Shown in pieces: positions 45,601-59,863 of a stretch of DNA of 64,000 nucleotides. The position numbers and the translations under genes are program-made. Origin of the DNA: Parasponia andersonii (taxonomy: Eukaryota; Streptophyta; Magnoliopsida; Rosales; Cannabaceae); NCBI GenBank assembly GCA_002914805.1, contig JXTB01000588.1:126882-190881 (forward strand), in the 5' to 3' direction. Numbering within the stretch: the first letter of the stretch is position 1; every line of letters begins with the position of its first letter. Under the pieces are notes generated by a model, which was not told the origin of the DNA, made no database searches, and saw only the letters and a program-made list of their open reading frames with translations.

Positions 45601-48600
45601 AGAAATTTACGCCAAATACCAGTTTTCAAAACGTACTATCATAATTACCCGTTTTAATTTTTCTACCAAAAATATCCGTTTTGTGGTCCACAATTCATAT
45701 ACAAATTTATGAGTGGTCCATATTTGTAATATAAATTTTATTTGTAAAGTTCGTATTTTATACGTAAAATATGAATATTATATATCAGGATTTATATTTT
45801 TTTGTTATAAATTTGACCTATGGTATATATTTTAAAATATGTGATAATTTTTAGTATAATTTTTATTCATGAAATATAAACCACGGTATATATTTAATGC
45901 ATAAAGTTTATACTATGGTACATATTTTATGTGTAAAACAATAGTAGTTTATATTTTTCTAAAAATAAGTATTTATGAAATAAAAATATAAAACAGGTAT
46001 AGAAATAGTTTTAAAACGGGTATTTATAAACTTTTTCCCCCGGACTTTGAAGTCAAGTAGCAAAATATTACTTATAAGAAACGAAATATTAACAAGTCTT
46101 TATATACAATGTTAACAATCCATTTGAATAGTTAAAAATCTTCTTTGGAATTGATTTGTTACAAGAACTAACAGTCAAAGCAGTTTTTTTTTTTTTTGGG
46201 AAACAAATTACAAATTAGCCTATGAAAAATGGATGTTATAGATAATTTGTTAGGTATAATAAATGATATTGGTCTAATTTTTCAAGATCCGTTGAAAATA
46301 GGGCATTTTCATAAATAGTGTTCTGCAAAAAAGAAAAAGGTTTTTGTTTTACAAAGTTTTCTTTATAAAAACCAACCAAAAAATGTTATGGATGTAATAT
46401 TATTTCCCAAAACTGATATTCAGCCTAAAAACCGCCTGAAAAATGGGTGACGAGGCCAGTGGATATTAGTGCTCTTTAGGGGTTAAAAAAAATTGCCCAA
46501 AACCGATATGAATCTAACACGGGATTTGAGGCCAGTTTAAAGAGGTAGATTTTAAGGAAAATATTTTTAGCTGTGTTGACAAAAAAATTCGTTATAGTAT
46601 AAAATAGCTTAGTATTTAATAAATTGTAATTTTAAAGATTTATGACTTGAAAAAGTTGTATTAAATGTTTGGTAAATTATATAGTTGAATTATTGTACAA
46701 ATATAAAATAACCAAAATAAACATCATTAAACAATTATGCATATTTATGGAAATAATTTATTAATATTTTTTTTTACAATTATGAATATAATACTTTTTT
46801 AAAAAAATTAATATGAAAATAAGCTCAATTAAATTTATTTTATTTTACTTTATTTTCATCTAAATTTAAAATTTTGGTTTAAAAAAATCAATTTGGCTAC
46901 TTCAAAATAATTAATATGAAAATTATTTTAGTCAATTATGATTTAAATATATTAGTACTTTATTTTAAAAAAAAATTGGTGTGAAAATAAACTCAATTAA
47001 ATGTTTGGTATTTTTGCTTTTAAGCGAGGGTATTTTAACCATAATGATTTATTCGTTAAAAGATAGTGCATATTCCTATATAATCTAAAAATCAAAATTA
47101 TCTTAAGCCAGCTTTAGTTTTTTACTATAGTTTTATCAAAAATTATTGAATAATTTGATTTTTAGGTTTTTATAAAAAACTTTTTGGTCCATGGATTGTT
47201 CGAAAAATACTTTTAGCTTGTTAAAAAGCTAAACCAAACTGGACCTTAGACACTTATAACTAAGTTTTCAAAATAATTATTTTTTCGTACGACATTCAGT
47301 GGCATTTTTGTAAATATTTTGGTTATTGGATACTAAGAAACCAAATTAGTTTCTCAATTTAGTTTCTAGAATTTAGTCTATAAACCAAATTAGTTTCTTG
47401 TTTCTAGCAAATTAAATTAGTTTCAAGTAACATTTTTCTCTAGTTTCCAATAATCTTTGTTTTCTCTAATTTCTTTAGAATTTGATTATTGGTTACAAGA
47501 AAGTAAATTGATTTCTAGTAATTAAATTAGTTTCTCCATTTCTACTAGCTAAAATATTTAGAAAAATACCAGTAAATGTCGTATGTAAAAAATACTTATT
47601 TTGGGAAGTTCATATTTTTGGTATCTTTTTTTTAAATCATACCGAATGTTATTTTTCCATCTAACACAATTCTTCAAAATTGTTACTTGGCCTAATTATC
47701 TCTGGAAAATATAAGATCAAATTTTCTTTGGAGGAATTAGGCTACAATTTTAGAGAATATTGTTAGATTTATAGTTTTCTTTTCTTTTTGCCTAGTTTAT
47801 TTAAAAAGAAAACTACTATTAAAGTAATACCTTTTTTCCCTAGAAAATTTTCTACAAAACTAACAAATTTTTCACGACTAATAGGCAAGGCTATAGCCTT
47901 TCATCCCTTCTTATTATGTGGGGGCATTTCTTGCTCAAGCTTCTCGATCTGGGAAGGAATTGCTCGTTATTTCCAGTTAAAATGGCCAAATTTTGGCCCA
48001 TTATAAGTACATGTATACTTTTCAAATGTTATAGAAAAATAACCAATATGTCAATGTACATACCAAATATAAAATATGATATACCCAATATAAAAATTAA
48101 TATATTCAGTACATAACTTAAAATTGGTATATAAGTAAATATACAAAGTGTAAAAATATATATACTCAGTTATTTAGTTATAAAAATGAGAAAAATAAAT
48201 ATTTATTTAAAAAACAAATGACACACACTTTAATTTTAGGAAAAATTTTAGAACTTTACGTCAGGGGAAAAAAATAGTTTAAAATTTAACCCCATGAACC
48301 GTTGCTCAGCGTAAAAGAAATGTTAAATACATTCTCTTTCTCACTCTTTTTTACGCTGTCCAATCTCATTATCTGACATGTGGATTCCACTATCCAATTT
48401 AATATTTTAATAATACAATAAATTATAGTAAAATCTATATATCAACGTGGCATTAAGAAAGTAAAAAAAAAAAAAAAAAGTGTTGCTATGGTTCCTCGTC
48501 GGCATAATTGCCAACAATAAATCCATCCTATTTTATTACGTAATCGGTCCTCCACATGTTATGTTGACATCCCAACCATCATTTTCTACTCTTACAAATA

Positions 48601-49330
48601 GGGATGTAAAGCCTAGTCCACTCCTTGAACAAGTTTTGGATACCCCAGCCAGTTCTGACATTGACAAAAGTATTCTTTTAATTTTAAATTCGTTTTTTCT
48701 ATTCGTTTGGCAAATAGAACCACCTAACTGAATGTGATACAATTTATCTGTAGCACTCAGCAAAAAAATAATAAACACAATAATCTTTCAATAGTTCACA
48801 AGGATTCATTGCTCCAATCTAAGTTATATTTGGCCCAAATTGGTGGAATGGTGGTTTTTTGATGGTTTCCACAAACATATATAAGTTCTATTTTTTTTTT
48901 TTTAATGCATAGGAGTCCCGGGGATAATGAAATTAAAATGAGTTGAACGCAGTAAGGAACATGTATAACATACATTGGTCATTTAACATATTAATATAAT
49001 CAAATGTGATCAATCGTCACATACATGCATGTATGGTTAGTGCCATTAGTTTTAGCTACCATGGTTTTGTTCTGGTTGTTTCTATTTTGTCCCAAATTGG
49101 ATTTGACTTTGTTTGCTTTATTCCTGTATATTTTTGTTGTAAAATGAGTTTCTTTCTCAGCCAAAAATAAATAAATAAATAAAGTCATTGCCAAGTAAAT
49201 CCAAATACCAAAAGGTGAAGTTCTCTCTAGCTAAACTTAATTAAGGGGTGAAGTATAGCCTAATTCACAATCATAATTTGTACCTATCATTGTTCGTTAC
49301 ATTATAAAAATATCAATTCAAATTTAGAGA
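45601..49330. other. AT-rich, gene-free DNA
   Basis: I see no supported gene or transposon protein. Open stretches at 47788-48006 and 48480-48731 have no recognised domain. Poly-A/T runs occur at 46183-46196, 48462-48478 and 48893-48903, and an AAATTAGTTTCT minisatellite lies at 47335-47545. Confidence 0.5.
47335..47545. repeat. Loose AAATTAGTTTCT repeats
   Basis: The motif AAATTAGTTTC or close variants occurs at about 47343, 47385, 47413 and 47525. TTAGTTTCTAGAATTTAG and CTAGTTTCCAATAA-like variants lie between, with irregular spacing. Confidence 0.55.
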
Positions 49331-52180
49331 TAACGAGCGGTGTAACCCGTCCGTGTATTTGTTATGGGTTAAATATGGAATGTAGTGAGATGGTGTATAA
49401 GACATGATGAATTGTTATATTGTATAAAGAATTATATAAATATTTACTATAATATGTATAGTAGATAATGATTTTTTTTACAATAGTATAATATTTGTCC
49501 ATAAAATAGTACAATATCATTTAGAATATTACAAATTTTTTTTACATTGATATAGATTGATGATTGACTTTATGTTTTTTTGCTTTCCCTTTCTTCTTTT
49601 GCGCCTCGTCGCTGTAATAAAGAAAAGTTAGTAGAAAAATTAGAAGAAAAAATAAAAGAAATTTTATGGTTTTTTTTCTTATTAAGAGGCATTTATGCTC
49701 AAATTTAATTAGATTTATTACCTAGTTAATTTTCTTTTTCTTAATATTTCTATTAATACTTATTCTGACGTGAAATGGAAAAAGAGTTATATAATTAAGT
49801 ATATAATGGATTATATGTTTTATTTTATTAATTTAAGTATAAATTAGTAGCATTTTTTTTTTACCTTTCTTTAATTTTTTTCGGATCGGGTGTTTTCGGG
49901 TCCAATAGCATGGTTAGTATTATTTCTATTTCTAGGACAACTGCTGGTACTGGAGGTGATAATGTTCTTGTCTCATCATCGTCATCAAATTTTTGACACG
50001 ATTGTGTCAATTAGAGCTCTATTTTCTAAAATAAATTTAAAATATTTTTATTCGCCTGCATAATTCTTCGATCATGGATGGCAATATTGTTAGATCAGTG
50101 TAGCCTTATTGTATTATCCATACTATACATGACTTTTTGATTAGGAGTTGAGCTGCTTTTTTAAATATTATTATATTTGTAAATTCCATTTCATCTCAAA
50201 TTTTGGTATTTAATTTATACCTATTGAAATTTCACAATGAGAAAAGAATTTAGTTTTTAAAAAAACATAAATATTTTAATGAATGATTAGTGATAGTAAA
50301 TATTTTTTTATGACTGAATTAATTAAGAGAATATTAGTATAGATTAGTTTATTGTATTTTATACCATGGAACGGGAGTTGATGTGAGATGGCCATGTGTG
50401 TCACACCACCATTTGCTTCTTGTTTCGCGAACTTGCCTGGAACATTAATGGCAAGAATTGTAATATCAACTTTATTGTGTTTCGAATTTAAATATTATCG
50501 CTTTTACTATAAATTTTGTTCCCTGAAAATAAGAGAAATTTGATATCAATATAAGTTATAGTATCAAATTTTTTTTATTGATTTTAATATAGTTTTACTT
50601 ATCAGCTAAGTTAAGGGATTTAACTCATTTAATTCTGCAATTGTTTTCTAATTCTGTAATTTTTGTTGTTCTGATGGTAGTGTTTCTCTTAGAACAAGAG
50701 CTGGGAGGAATTTGATATATTGTGTTATGTGTTGAAATCTAAATAATATATTTATGAAAAACAAAGAAACAATAACATTTAATAAAGATAAATAAAATAT
50801 ATATTTTTATTTTATAATTTAACAAAATATAAAGAGTTGTTATTACCTTGTTTTTAATGTGTTAGTCTATAGTATATCTATATTCATGTAATATATTGTT
50901 GCTCCTGTACTTGCAGCATATATATTCTCTGTATAACATAGATATTTGTGTTAGTTTTTATGTGGATAGAATATATTACTATTTTTGTTTACAGATGTAA
51001 AGTGTGTTATTAGTTACCTAAATTTTATTTTATTGTCATGGATGTCAAAATAATTATAACTGGTTCATCTACAGTTTGTACAATATCTGTATTAATTTTT
51101 TTTTGCTTTTCTCTCCATAAAGTGATTTGTAATCTTTCACTCCTGTAATTAAAATAAAATGATGTTACAGTATGATTAAAGTTAAGCATAAATTTTTTTA
51201 GTTTCTAATATATGAATTTAAATAATAATTGAATTAATTACTTGATGTTTGGTACCACTAACGTCAATCTTGGTGTCATTTTTTCTTTGATATTTGTTTG
51301 CTCTAAGTCTTGTATTTCTATTAACATTCCTATGATATCTTATATAAAAGAGGAAGAAATTAATATAAGAGAAGTTAAATGATTTTTGTTAAATAGTAAT
51401 AAGAGAAACATAGTATAAATAATGATACTTGATAAGATATCATGAATATCTCTTGAGAGTAGTTGATCAAAATTAGTGAAATAAAACTTGTGCATCAAAA
51501 TATGTGCTGTTGAACTTTTTATTAGAGCGAATAATATTTCTCTAGCAAATTGTAATATTGCGGCGTGTGAAAAGATCTTGTATTTTAGTTTATTTGATGT
51601 TACATTGAAATTGTTGATTCTGTATATTTTTCTTTAAGTTATTTGTTGTAAGATGTGATCTGCATCTCGAGCATTGATCATTCTATGGATTGCTTCATGC
51701 TGTATTTTATTAAAAATATATGTTAGTGTTATATAAGATTTTATAAGACTAATTATTGATATATATATATATATATATATATATTAGATTATTAGGAAGT
51801 ATGATATTAAAAATATATGTTAGTGTTATATAAGATTTTATAAGAATAAATAGAGATATATATATATATATATATATATATTAGATTATTAGGAAGTATG
51901 ATATAGGGTAATTTAATGTTTTTTTATTACTTCGTGATTAACCGAACACAATCAAGACTAATTAAATGTCCGATTGTATAGTCATTATTTTGCCAGAGTT
52001 TGCTGATGCGGGCTTCAATTGCTCCATAAATTTCATTTGGTTTAAGACTTCGTATTGGTATTGCCATTATTTTTTTTGTTTTTTCAACTACAAAGCACAA
52101 AAATTTAATAAAATGAAAATTATATTAAGAATGTTTAAATATTTTATATACATCAAGTGAATAGATATATAAACAAATTA
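49331..52180. other. AT-rich DNA, possibly the 3' flank of the Helitron
   Basis: I see no gene. AACCC...GGGTT at 49345-49371 may be a Helitron terminal hairpin (see findings). A ~97-bp tandem duplication lies at 51709-51905. Confidence 0.4.
51709..51905 (+). repeat. ~97-bp tandem duplication with (AT)n
   Basis: ATTAAAAATATATGTTAGTG ... TTAGATTATTAGGAAGTATG is present twice in a row. The copies start at about 51709 and 51806 and differ slightly in the middle and in (AT)n length. Confidence 0.88.
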
Positions 52181-54000
52181 ACTTAAAATTGATATTTTAA
52201 TAATTTTTAATTAATAATATAATTTGGAACCTTACATAATATTGTGTAAAACTTCTTTATAAACTATATTTTTCATATAAGTGGGATATTTGTTGATTGA
52301 TTCATTTATTAATATATATAATCCTTTAGGATTTGTTACTTATGATAAAGTTACGTATAGTCGATCATGTGTAAATATTTTATTTTCTAAAAACATACCT
52401 ACTTTATTTAATAATTGTCCTTGGCTTTTATTTATTATCATTGCATTACTGGTTTTAGAGAAAATTGTCATCTTTTAGGGTAAATGGCTATTTAGATTCA
52501 TTTATAGTCATCTCTATTCTTAGAATATGTATTTTTTTTATTTTCATTATTTAAATTTATAATTTGGCATTCTATAATTCTATTTGTTAGTTGTGTAATT
52601 ATAAGTCTTGTTCTGTTATATATTGTTATATTATATATTCTCATTAATTAATTTAGATTTTGTAAAAATATTATTGGAGTTCCAACTTTAAGTTTTAGTT
52701 CATATGGTGGTATACCGTTAAAATTTAAAGTATATAAGTATTCTTGGGGATGTAATAAGTTAAGTTCGTCAATATTTTCAGTTGAAGCTATTATTGTACC
52801 GTAGTTGTAATAAGTCTTTGATTCGGTCGGCATTAAAGACAATAAATATTTATTTACCTCATCTACTATTTTATTTTTGGAGGTTATTATTGTTTTATAT
52901 CGTATAGTCAATATTATGATTTTTTTTCTTCAAAATCTTCATATACTAATTTTGAAATTTTTTGAATTGGATTTGATTCATATTGTATTACATATTTTTT
53001 AGATATTTTGATCCATGTTATATCTTCATTTTCTGGATCCTTTACTCATTCTACAACACCGTTTCCAACATTTAATATTCATTCTGAGAATTCTAAATTT
53101 TTTTTTCTTGCTCTGTGGTATTAGGATTTTTTAATCGCATATTTTTTGTTAATGATAATAACTTAAAATATGGCCATAAGTAAGAATTATTTATACTCGC
53201 ATTTATTATGTCTTCTTTTGTTCCATTAGGTATAACAGGTAAAGTTTGTCAGAAATCACCACATAGTATGATTGTCATTCCACCAAAGGGTTGATAAAAA
53301 CTATTATTTAAATCTTGTAATGTTTTGTCTAAAATTTCAAAACAATGTTTTTTATTTGTTGGTGCTTCATCTCGTAATATTAATGATATTTTTTCAATTA
53401 AGTTTGCTAATTGGGTTCTTTTTTAATGTAGCAGGTGGAAAATTTGTCAGTTGATAATGGTATTCGAAATCTTGAATGTGTAGTTCTGTCTTTGGGCAAT
53501 AATAATAAGACTATTTCTGATGATACAACTGCTAAAATAATTCCATTATTTGATCTGATTTTTGTGATAATAATATTCCACAAATAAGTTTTCCAGTGCC
53601 TCCATGTCTATAAATAAAAAATAATTTTTGTTTTTTATTATTCAATAATTTCATCATTTCTTTATAAATATAGCGTTGTTCATTATTCAAATTTTTTTTC
53701 CAAAATATTATTTTGGTCTTTTAATTTATTAATGTCATAGTCTAATTCTTCTCGCAAAAGTATATTATTTAAATCATCAATTAATGTTCCTGTTGGTAGC
53801 AATAATTTAAAATTAGTTAAAGTTGAAGAATTCAAATTTAATTATTTTTTTCTAATTTATATAATACATAATTGTATAATTCGTTGTTCGGGATTTGAAA
53901 ATTTGGATTATTGGACAAAGTTTTTGTTCTGTATAAGATATCTTCTGTCATAAGTTTCCAATGATTTTGAACTAATGTTATAGGATTTTTTACATTACAA
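52180..54000 (-). pseudogene. Helitron helicase (Pif1-like) domain
   Basis: This is the C-terminal half of a RepHel protein, the enzyme of rolling-circle Helitron transposons. On minus, Walker A appears as GGTGK near 53610-53590, followed by a Leu where Thr is usual. Walker B is LRDEAPTNKKHCFEILD near 53390-53340, with the Pif1 block FGGMTIILCGDF and SYLWPYFKLLSLTKNMRL at 53290-53110. The clean piece 52911-52648 has NKYLLSLMPTESKTYY and LNFNGIPPYELKLKVGTPI. The motif VI region (LYVTLS.VTNPKGL) lies near 52360-52320. Stops (for example in the GDF.Q and LS.VT motifs) and frame changes are frequent, so it is inactive. It continues from the Rep half upstream. Confidence 0.88.
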
Positions 54001-56860
54001 AATAATAAGATTATGACAAATAATTATTGTGATTGATGTGATGTTGACCAAAATGAGGCTTCTAGTATTGATTCATTCCATTATCTATCATCTCTTAATA
54101 AACTTAATGCATTGCATGCTGCTTGATTTGTTGAGTATGTTATACCATCAATTGTTCGTATTGATTCGAAACTTGTTACACTTTTTTGATGATTTAATAA
54201 TAGTTTTAGATAATATAGTTCTCTTGAACTTTAGTGGATATAAAAAGCTCTACCAATTGAGTATCATGATTTTTTATGTGTTCAAATTTTATCTTTATTA
54301 TTCCAAACTCATTTAGTATGGAATTCTGTATATGAAAGTTGTCTAGCTTCTATACTGAGTTTATTGATTTCTATCCACTCTGTTAGAGTAGTTTTTTGAA
54401 TTCCTTGTTATCTAATTATATTATCAAGACGTTGATTTGAGTGGAATGTTATATTTTGTATATATAGTAAATGAACTATTAATCTTTGTACTGCTGGATT
54501 TCTATTACGTATAAGATATTCAAATAATCTCTACATAGCTTCATATAGTATTATATAACGACAAATAGTATAGTTTTTTTTTTTATCTCATCAACTTCTT
54601 TATAAATAGTTTGGTTAGATTGTTCTGTACATATATTGTCTTTTATTATTACTCTTATTCTAACTAGACCTTTTGTGAAATATTTAAATAAATACCTGAT
54701 TAACATAGATTGTGAGCATATTTCAACATTTATATAAGCATGAAATTTTAAACATAAATCTTTATTGTAAGGAAATACAAATCTATTATCTAGTTCAATA
54801 CCTTCGTTTTGTATGTAAAATGTTGTATTTCTACGTTGATAATTAATGAATCTATTCTCTTCAATGATTGTTTTGGGAATTTTTTTGAACAAAATGAGTT
54901 TTTCATGTATGGAGTATTTATTTTGGCATTGCCGCATGGTCCACGTGTCATGAATTCTGCCATGATCTTATATTCATCTGAATTTTTTTCAGGATTAGGT
55001 ATTTCAGCTGAAATAAATTTATCGATTTATGATGTTTCTGATAATTTTTTATCAAGATGTAACCCAAATAAGTAATGACAATGAGGTAAACCACGTTTTT
55101 GAAATTCGACCACGTACAGATCTATATAATAAAACAAACATTAAAAAGGGGGGGGGGGGGAAGGAAAAATGTTAGTTTTAATTATAACCAAAAAAATATT
55201 ATTATTATTATTATTATTTCTATATTTTGTTTTTCAAAATAAAATAATGTAGTCTAACCTGCGATGATTGTTCCAAAGATTTTATATGTTTTAATAATAG
55301 ATAAAATTTGATTTAGTTTCATTTAAAAAAATTTTATAATTATGCCTGGTCTATCTTCAAGTTTTTGACTAGGAATTTATTTAAAGTACGTGTAATTTCT
55401 GGCCATTTTGGATTACATATAAATATAATAAATAAATCAAGATTTCCATAATGTCTACATATTGCCATTGGATCTTGATAGTTTTGAATCATTATATCTA
55501 GGGCTTCTAGTATGGCTAGATGGGAGAATGATTCTTTTACCAATTACTTTAGCATCTGTGTCTCCTCTTGTAACAATGTCTTGGATGCCTTGATAAAGTT
55601 TAGATCTTAAATTCTTTTAGTTTTTTTCTAATATAATCAAGTCTATCTTCTTCAACTGAAGCATATGTATCAACTACATATTGTTGAAAAAGTTTCCACT
55701 TTTAAATAAGATATTATTTACATATTCACATTGTTATAATTGGTAGAAATAAAATGCTCTCATTGGTATTCTATTAGTTGATGGTTATTTTGTCGATCTA
55801 TTTATATTCCAGTTTAAATTAATTCTGTAATTATTTTCTCCGTATGGAAATAAGAGTAGATATTGTAGAGCCATATAAGATGGATGTAGTTTTATAATTC
55901 TTTGTAAATTATCTGTTTTATCTTGGATTATAATATCTCTTCCATCTTCATATTTACCGATATCTTTAACAATTAAACTTTCTATATCATTTAAAATAGG
56001 TAATTCATATTAATTATTATCTATAGGTCGTCTTCTTATTAATCTTAATTTTATTGATAGAATTTCATCTTTATTGTATCTTTCAGTAACCATGCAGAAA
56101 AGTTTTGCTAATTTGTTATTTTCATTGAGTATTTTTATTAAATTTGTAACAATTAATCTTGTTAGTTCTTTTGATGTGTCATCAAATAAATATATTATCA
56201 TTCGATTTTCAATCTTGTTTTCTATGTCATATATATATAGTTGAGAAATTTTGGAGGACTATTATTCGTAGGTAATAAAGATCCCATAAGATGATGTACT
56301 TGACCACTAATTTTAAAAATATATAGACTATCTTAATTTTTTGTAGTATGTTCAACATTTGCTCCGATACTGTAAAAGCAAACATAGAATTATTGATTCG
56401 AATATTTTTCTAGAAATGTGTGCTTAAAGATTCTCCATAGTAATCAAGTAGTTGATCAAGTATAGGGGGAGGTTTTTTTAGTAAGGAGAGTTTAATTTTC
56501 CCATCTTTACAACATAACTTATATTTTGGACAGTGAATTTTTTAGTAGATTCATCAAATCAAAAAGATGCACCACAATGCTGATAAATATAGAAGCAATC
56601 TCCAAGATCACAGTATCTATTGATATTGCCTGCAATACAATATTAAGTAGGAATGTAGAGTAAGTAAATCTATGAGTGACTGAATTTATGATGATTAGAA
56701 TAGTTTTATTTATATTTATTTTTTTGGTAGAGAACAAAAGAATTACTTTGTGTACTAATATTAGTTGATATTAATGACTTAACTGAGTTGGAGAAATTTC
56801 TCTCAAAGTTTGTGGCGCTTGATATTGAGATAATTCTTTATCGACGAATTTTTTCTGAAA
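54001..56860 (-). pseudogene. Helitron Rep nuclease and N-terminal region
   Basis: This is the N-terminal half of the RepHel gene. From 56640 the N-terminus reads INRYCDLGDCFYIYQHCGASFW, a zinc-finger-like Helitron start. It is followed by HHLMGSLLP and FLQLYIYDIENKIENR (about 56300-56190). At 55543-55340 comes DPMAICRHYGNLDLFIIFICNPKWPEI. The nuclease motif GLPHCH is at about 55092-55075, its two His codons intact at 55083-55081 and 55077-55075. The tyrosine motif YLFKYFTKG is at about 54690-54660. A 137-bp GT..AG intron at 55258-55122 separates 'GTIIA' from 'LYVVEFQKRG' and keeps the frame. Stops are scattered, as near 55045, 54950 and 56240, so the copy is dead although its catalytic residues survive. 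Confidence 0.88.
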
Positions 56861-57800
56861 TAATATCAGAGCCCTCGGACTGATGATCTATCGTATTATC
56901 ATGACTATGTACTATGCTTTCATCTAGAAGACAATGACAGTGGCGTTTACGTTGACACCTTAGTAGTACAAAAGTATTCGATATTATCCTATTATTTATT
57001 TGATTGAGAAAATTGGGAAAAATTTATTCTATCAGTAATTATGAATTTAACATTTGTGAAACAAAGCAATAACATTATTTAGATATACAAAATAATTAGT
57101 TTTTTTTCTTTTAATGTTGTGATGCTAGCCTTCTCTTTTTTATCTTTCTTTAATCTTAATTGTGTGTGTGTTATATAATATCTATTATTTTAAGTGAACA
57201 TATATTTATACTATTAGCTAATATGACAGAAATAAGATTCGTGAAATAATAAAACAACAATAATCAAGTCCATGAATTTTTTTTTTAATTCTATACAAAA
57301 TTAAAAGCTTTTAATCTAAGTAAATAAAGTATGAAATCATACATATGGCAATAGAAAATAGATAATAAGAATCAAATTTCTTTAATAACTTTACAACAAT
57401 ATAATAATTTATAATAATATCTGATTACAATCTATTTTTATTCTCTTCATAGCAAAGTCATCATCATCCTTCTTATCACTTGAAAGAGCTAAATACTTTG
57501 TGATCAATCAGATATAAATAAATTTTTATGTCTATTGTAATATATATATATAGATAAATAATATTGAAACTAGTATATAAGTATGTATAATATTTGGCTC
57601 AAACATATGATAATATCATCAATATATAGCAAATTTATAAAATAATTTATTTTAAGTATCTATCTAGCCACCTAAGAAATATTTTTTTTCCTTTTGTTTG
57701 TAAGGACAATATTCTTGGCAATTAACTAAAGACTTGAAATATTATTAATATAAGGCTAAATTTGCCATTGCCATATACATTGTATCAATTAAGTTAAAAA
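56861..57800. other. AT-rich DNA upstream of the Helitron gene
   Basis: No gene is seen. The Helitron's 5' end (a TC on the minus strand, next to host A/T) should lie here or further right, but I cannot fix it. Confidence 0.35.
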
Positions 57801-58859
57801 GCTAAAGAATAGATATCATGAGAGTATGACTCAAAAGTGCCCGAAAACTACCAATAAGATAAAAAGCAAGAAAGAGAAAGGATTAATGAGGAACAAAGGG
57901 AAAGAAGAAAAAATCGACAAAAAAAATAGAAATATCTTTAGCATAATAGTTGAAAACCTAAATAAACAACCTAAAACCTAGGCCAAAATAAGTAATAGAC
58001 AACTATTCTTATAAGAAAAAGACTAGTTAAAGTTAAAAGATCAAATAATAATATCCAGCCAGAAATCAAAAAAATAATTTTAAGGTCAAAATTATAATTA
58101 TAGACACAGAAGGCATAATCGCCTTAATCACAGATCTGAAGAAAAAGAAAGAAGGGACGTAGAAGAGTAAAGAATAGTAAAAGAGAAATAGAAAGATCGA
58201 GAAGATAGAATTGAGAAAGACAATAATGACAGAATACCTAGTAGAACAACTAAGAACTAAGACCCAGTTGAATTCTCAAAAAATCCCACCTAAACTCGTC
58301 GGGTATAACACCCATCTAAGCCCATTTTCATCAAATGAGCAATCCTAAAATGAGCAAAAGAACCTCGTCTCCAAAACAACACTTGGGTCATATTGGAAGG
58401 ACAAAAATATAAAACCGCAATAAGATAAAAGACAGAAAAAAGGAGACAAAATGTCCAAAAAGCTCAGTTACTATTGCAAGCATAATAAATCCAAGATAAT
58501 TTAGTTGCATTGATCGCCACTTATGAAGATTCCTAGTCTAGGAAAAATAAGGAAAAGATTTATAACCTAAAATTATTCTTACAATATTCAAAGGCTCAAA
58601 TGACAAAGCTCTACTTGAAGAAGGGATCAATAATGAAAACCATTATCCACGGCAATTTCTAGGTAGTATATATGGTGCTCCACATGATAACGAAATAAAT
58701 AGTCATCGTCGCCAAACACATGAGAAATTTTAAAATAGAGTTGAAGAAGAGTTCAAGGAGAGAAGAGAGAAAAAAAACAAAAACAAAAAGAAAAAGGCAA
58801 AAATAGAATAGGAGCAAAAGATGATTTAAAAAAGTAGTTGAAGGGGAGTTAATGAGGAA

Positions 58860-59300
58860 AGGAATAAAATCAGCTCAGCTCACGTAGAAAGCAAAAATAA
58901 AAAGAATGAAGTAAAATAATTTCATAACAGAACAAAAGAAACAAATATATTAAATAAAGAGATATTGAGAGAGACACAACAATATTTTATAACATCCAAT
59001 CCTAAGAGAAAGAAGAAAAGAAATGGAATCAGTTTACAGTCAAAATGGAAATACAAAAAGCAAATAAAACAATTTTATAACAAAATAAAAGAAAGAGACA
59101 TGCTAAATAAAGGGACATTGAAAGAGACACAATAGCATTTTGCAATATCTAATGCAAAAAGAGAGAAATAAAGAATTTAGTGAAGAAAACTCAAAATAAA
59201 CAGAGTATAGTAATTGACAATATAATAATAAATAGTAAAGTGTAAATATAGCAGAATTTAATAAAGCATTATAGCAGCATATAATATCTAATGCAATAGT
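58860..59300 (+). repeat. Three diverged ~150-bp tandem units
   Basis: GAGACACAAYA followed by ATTTT..AAYATCYAATSC recurs near 58970 and 59120. A weaker third copy lies near 59265. Each is preceded by a GCAAA-TAAAA-AATTT block. Confidence 0.55.
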
Positions 59301-59863
59301 GGAAAACATAAATATAACAATCACATACTAACAACACACAAATTAAGCATTAATTAGCAATAGAACAATGGATATAAATTAACAGAAAGAAGCAAAAATA
59401 GACAATGACAGATAACAAAGTATAATAAATACTAGTAATACCTGAAATACTTACAGAAGAAGCCTTTAAAACCTACTTTCATATAAGTACAACTCGCAAA
59501 AATAGCAAAAAAGAATGTAGAAGAGCAGTAAATATGATTAGCAGAGGGAATACTAAGTTTACAGTATGAGGAAAGGCAAAGAAAAGTAAAGTTTTAAGTA
59601 CATGGTAAAAACTAAACTAAGTAACAATGAAAAATATATAAAAAGTATTAAGCGAACACTTAATTAAACACGCGGCAATATTTTAGAAAGATACATATAA
59701 TAGCAGAAATATAATGAGGAAAAAAAATGAAAAAAATGAAAAACTTGTCAACCACGATAAACTGACGTCAGTAGACAATAGAAATAGGATATACCCTGTA
59801 ATTTCACTAAATTTCCAAAATATAATAAAACAAAAAATTTTCTTATTTTTATATTCTTATCCA

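Noticed and set aside
55143-55160. Poly-G run as a possible structural or quadruplex element
   Set aside because: A single homopolymer inside a likely intron; it could also be a sequencing artefact.
58460-58740. Faint resemblance to a gag zinc-knuckle segment in the purine-rich block
   Set aside because: Only scattered residues fit and stops are frequent; too weak to annotate.
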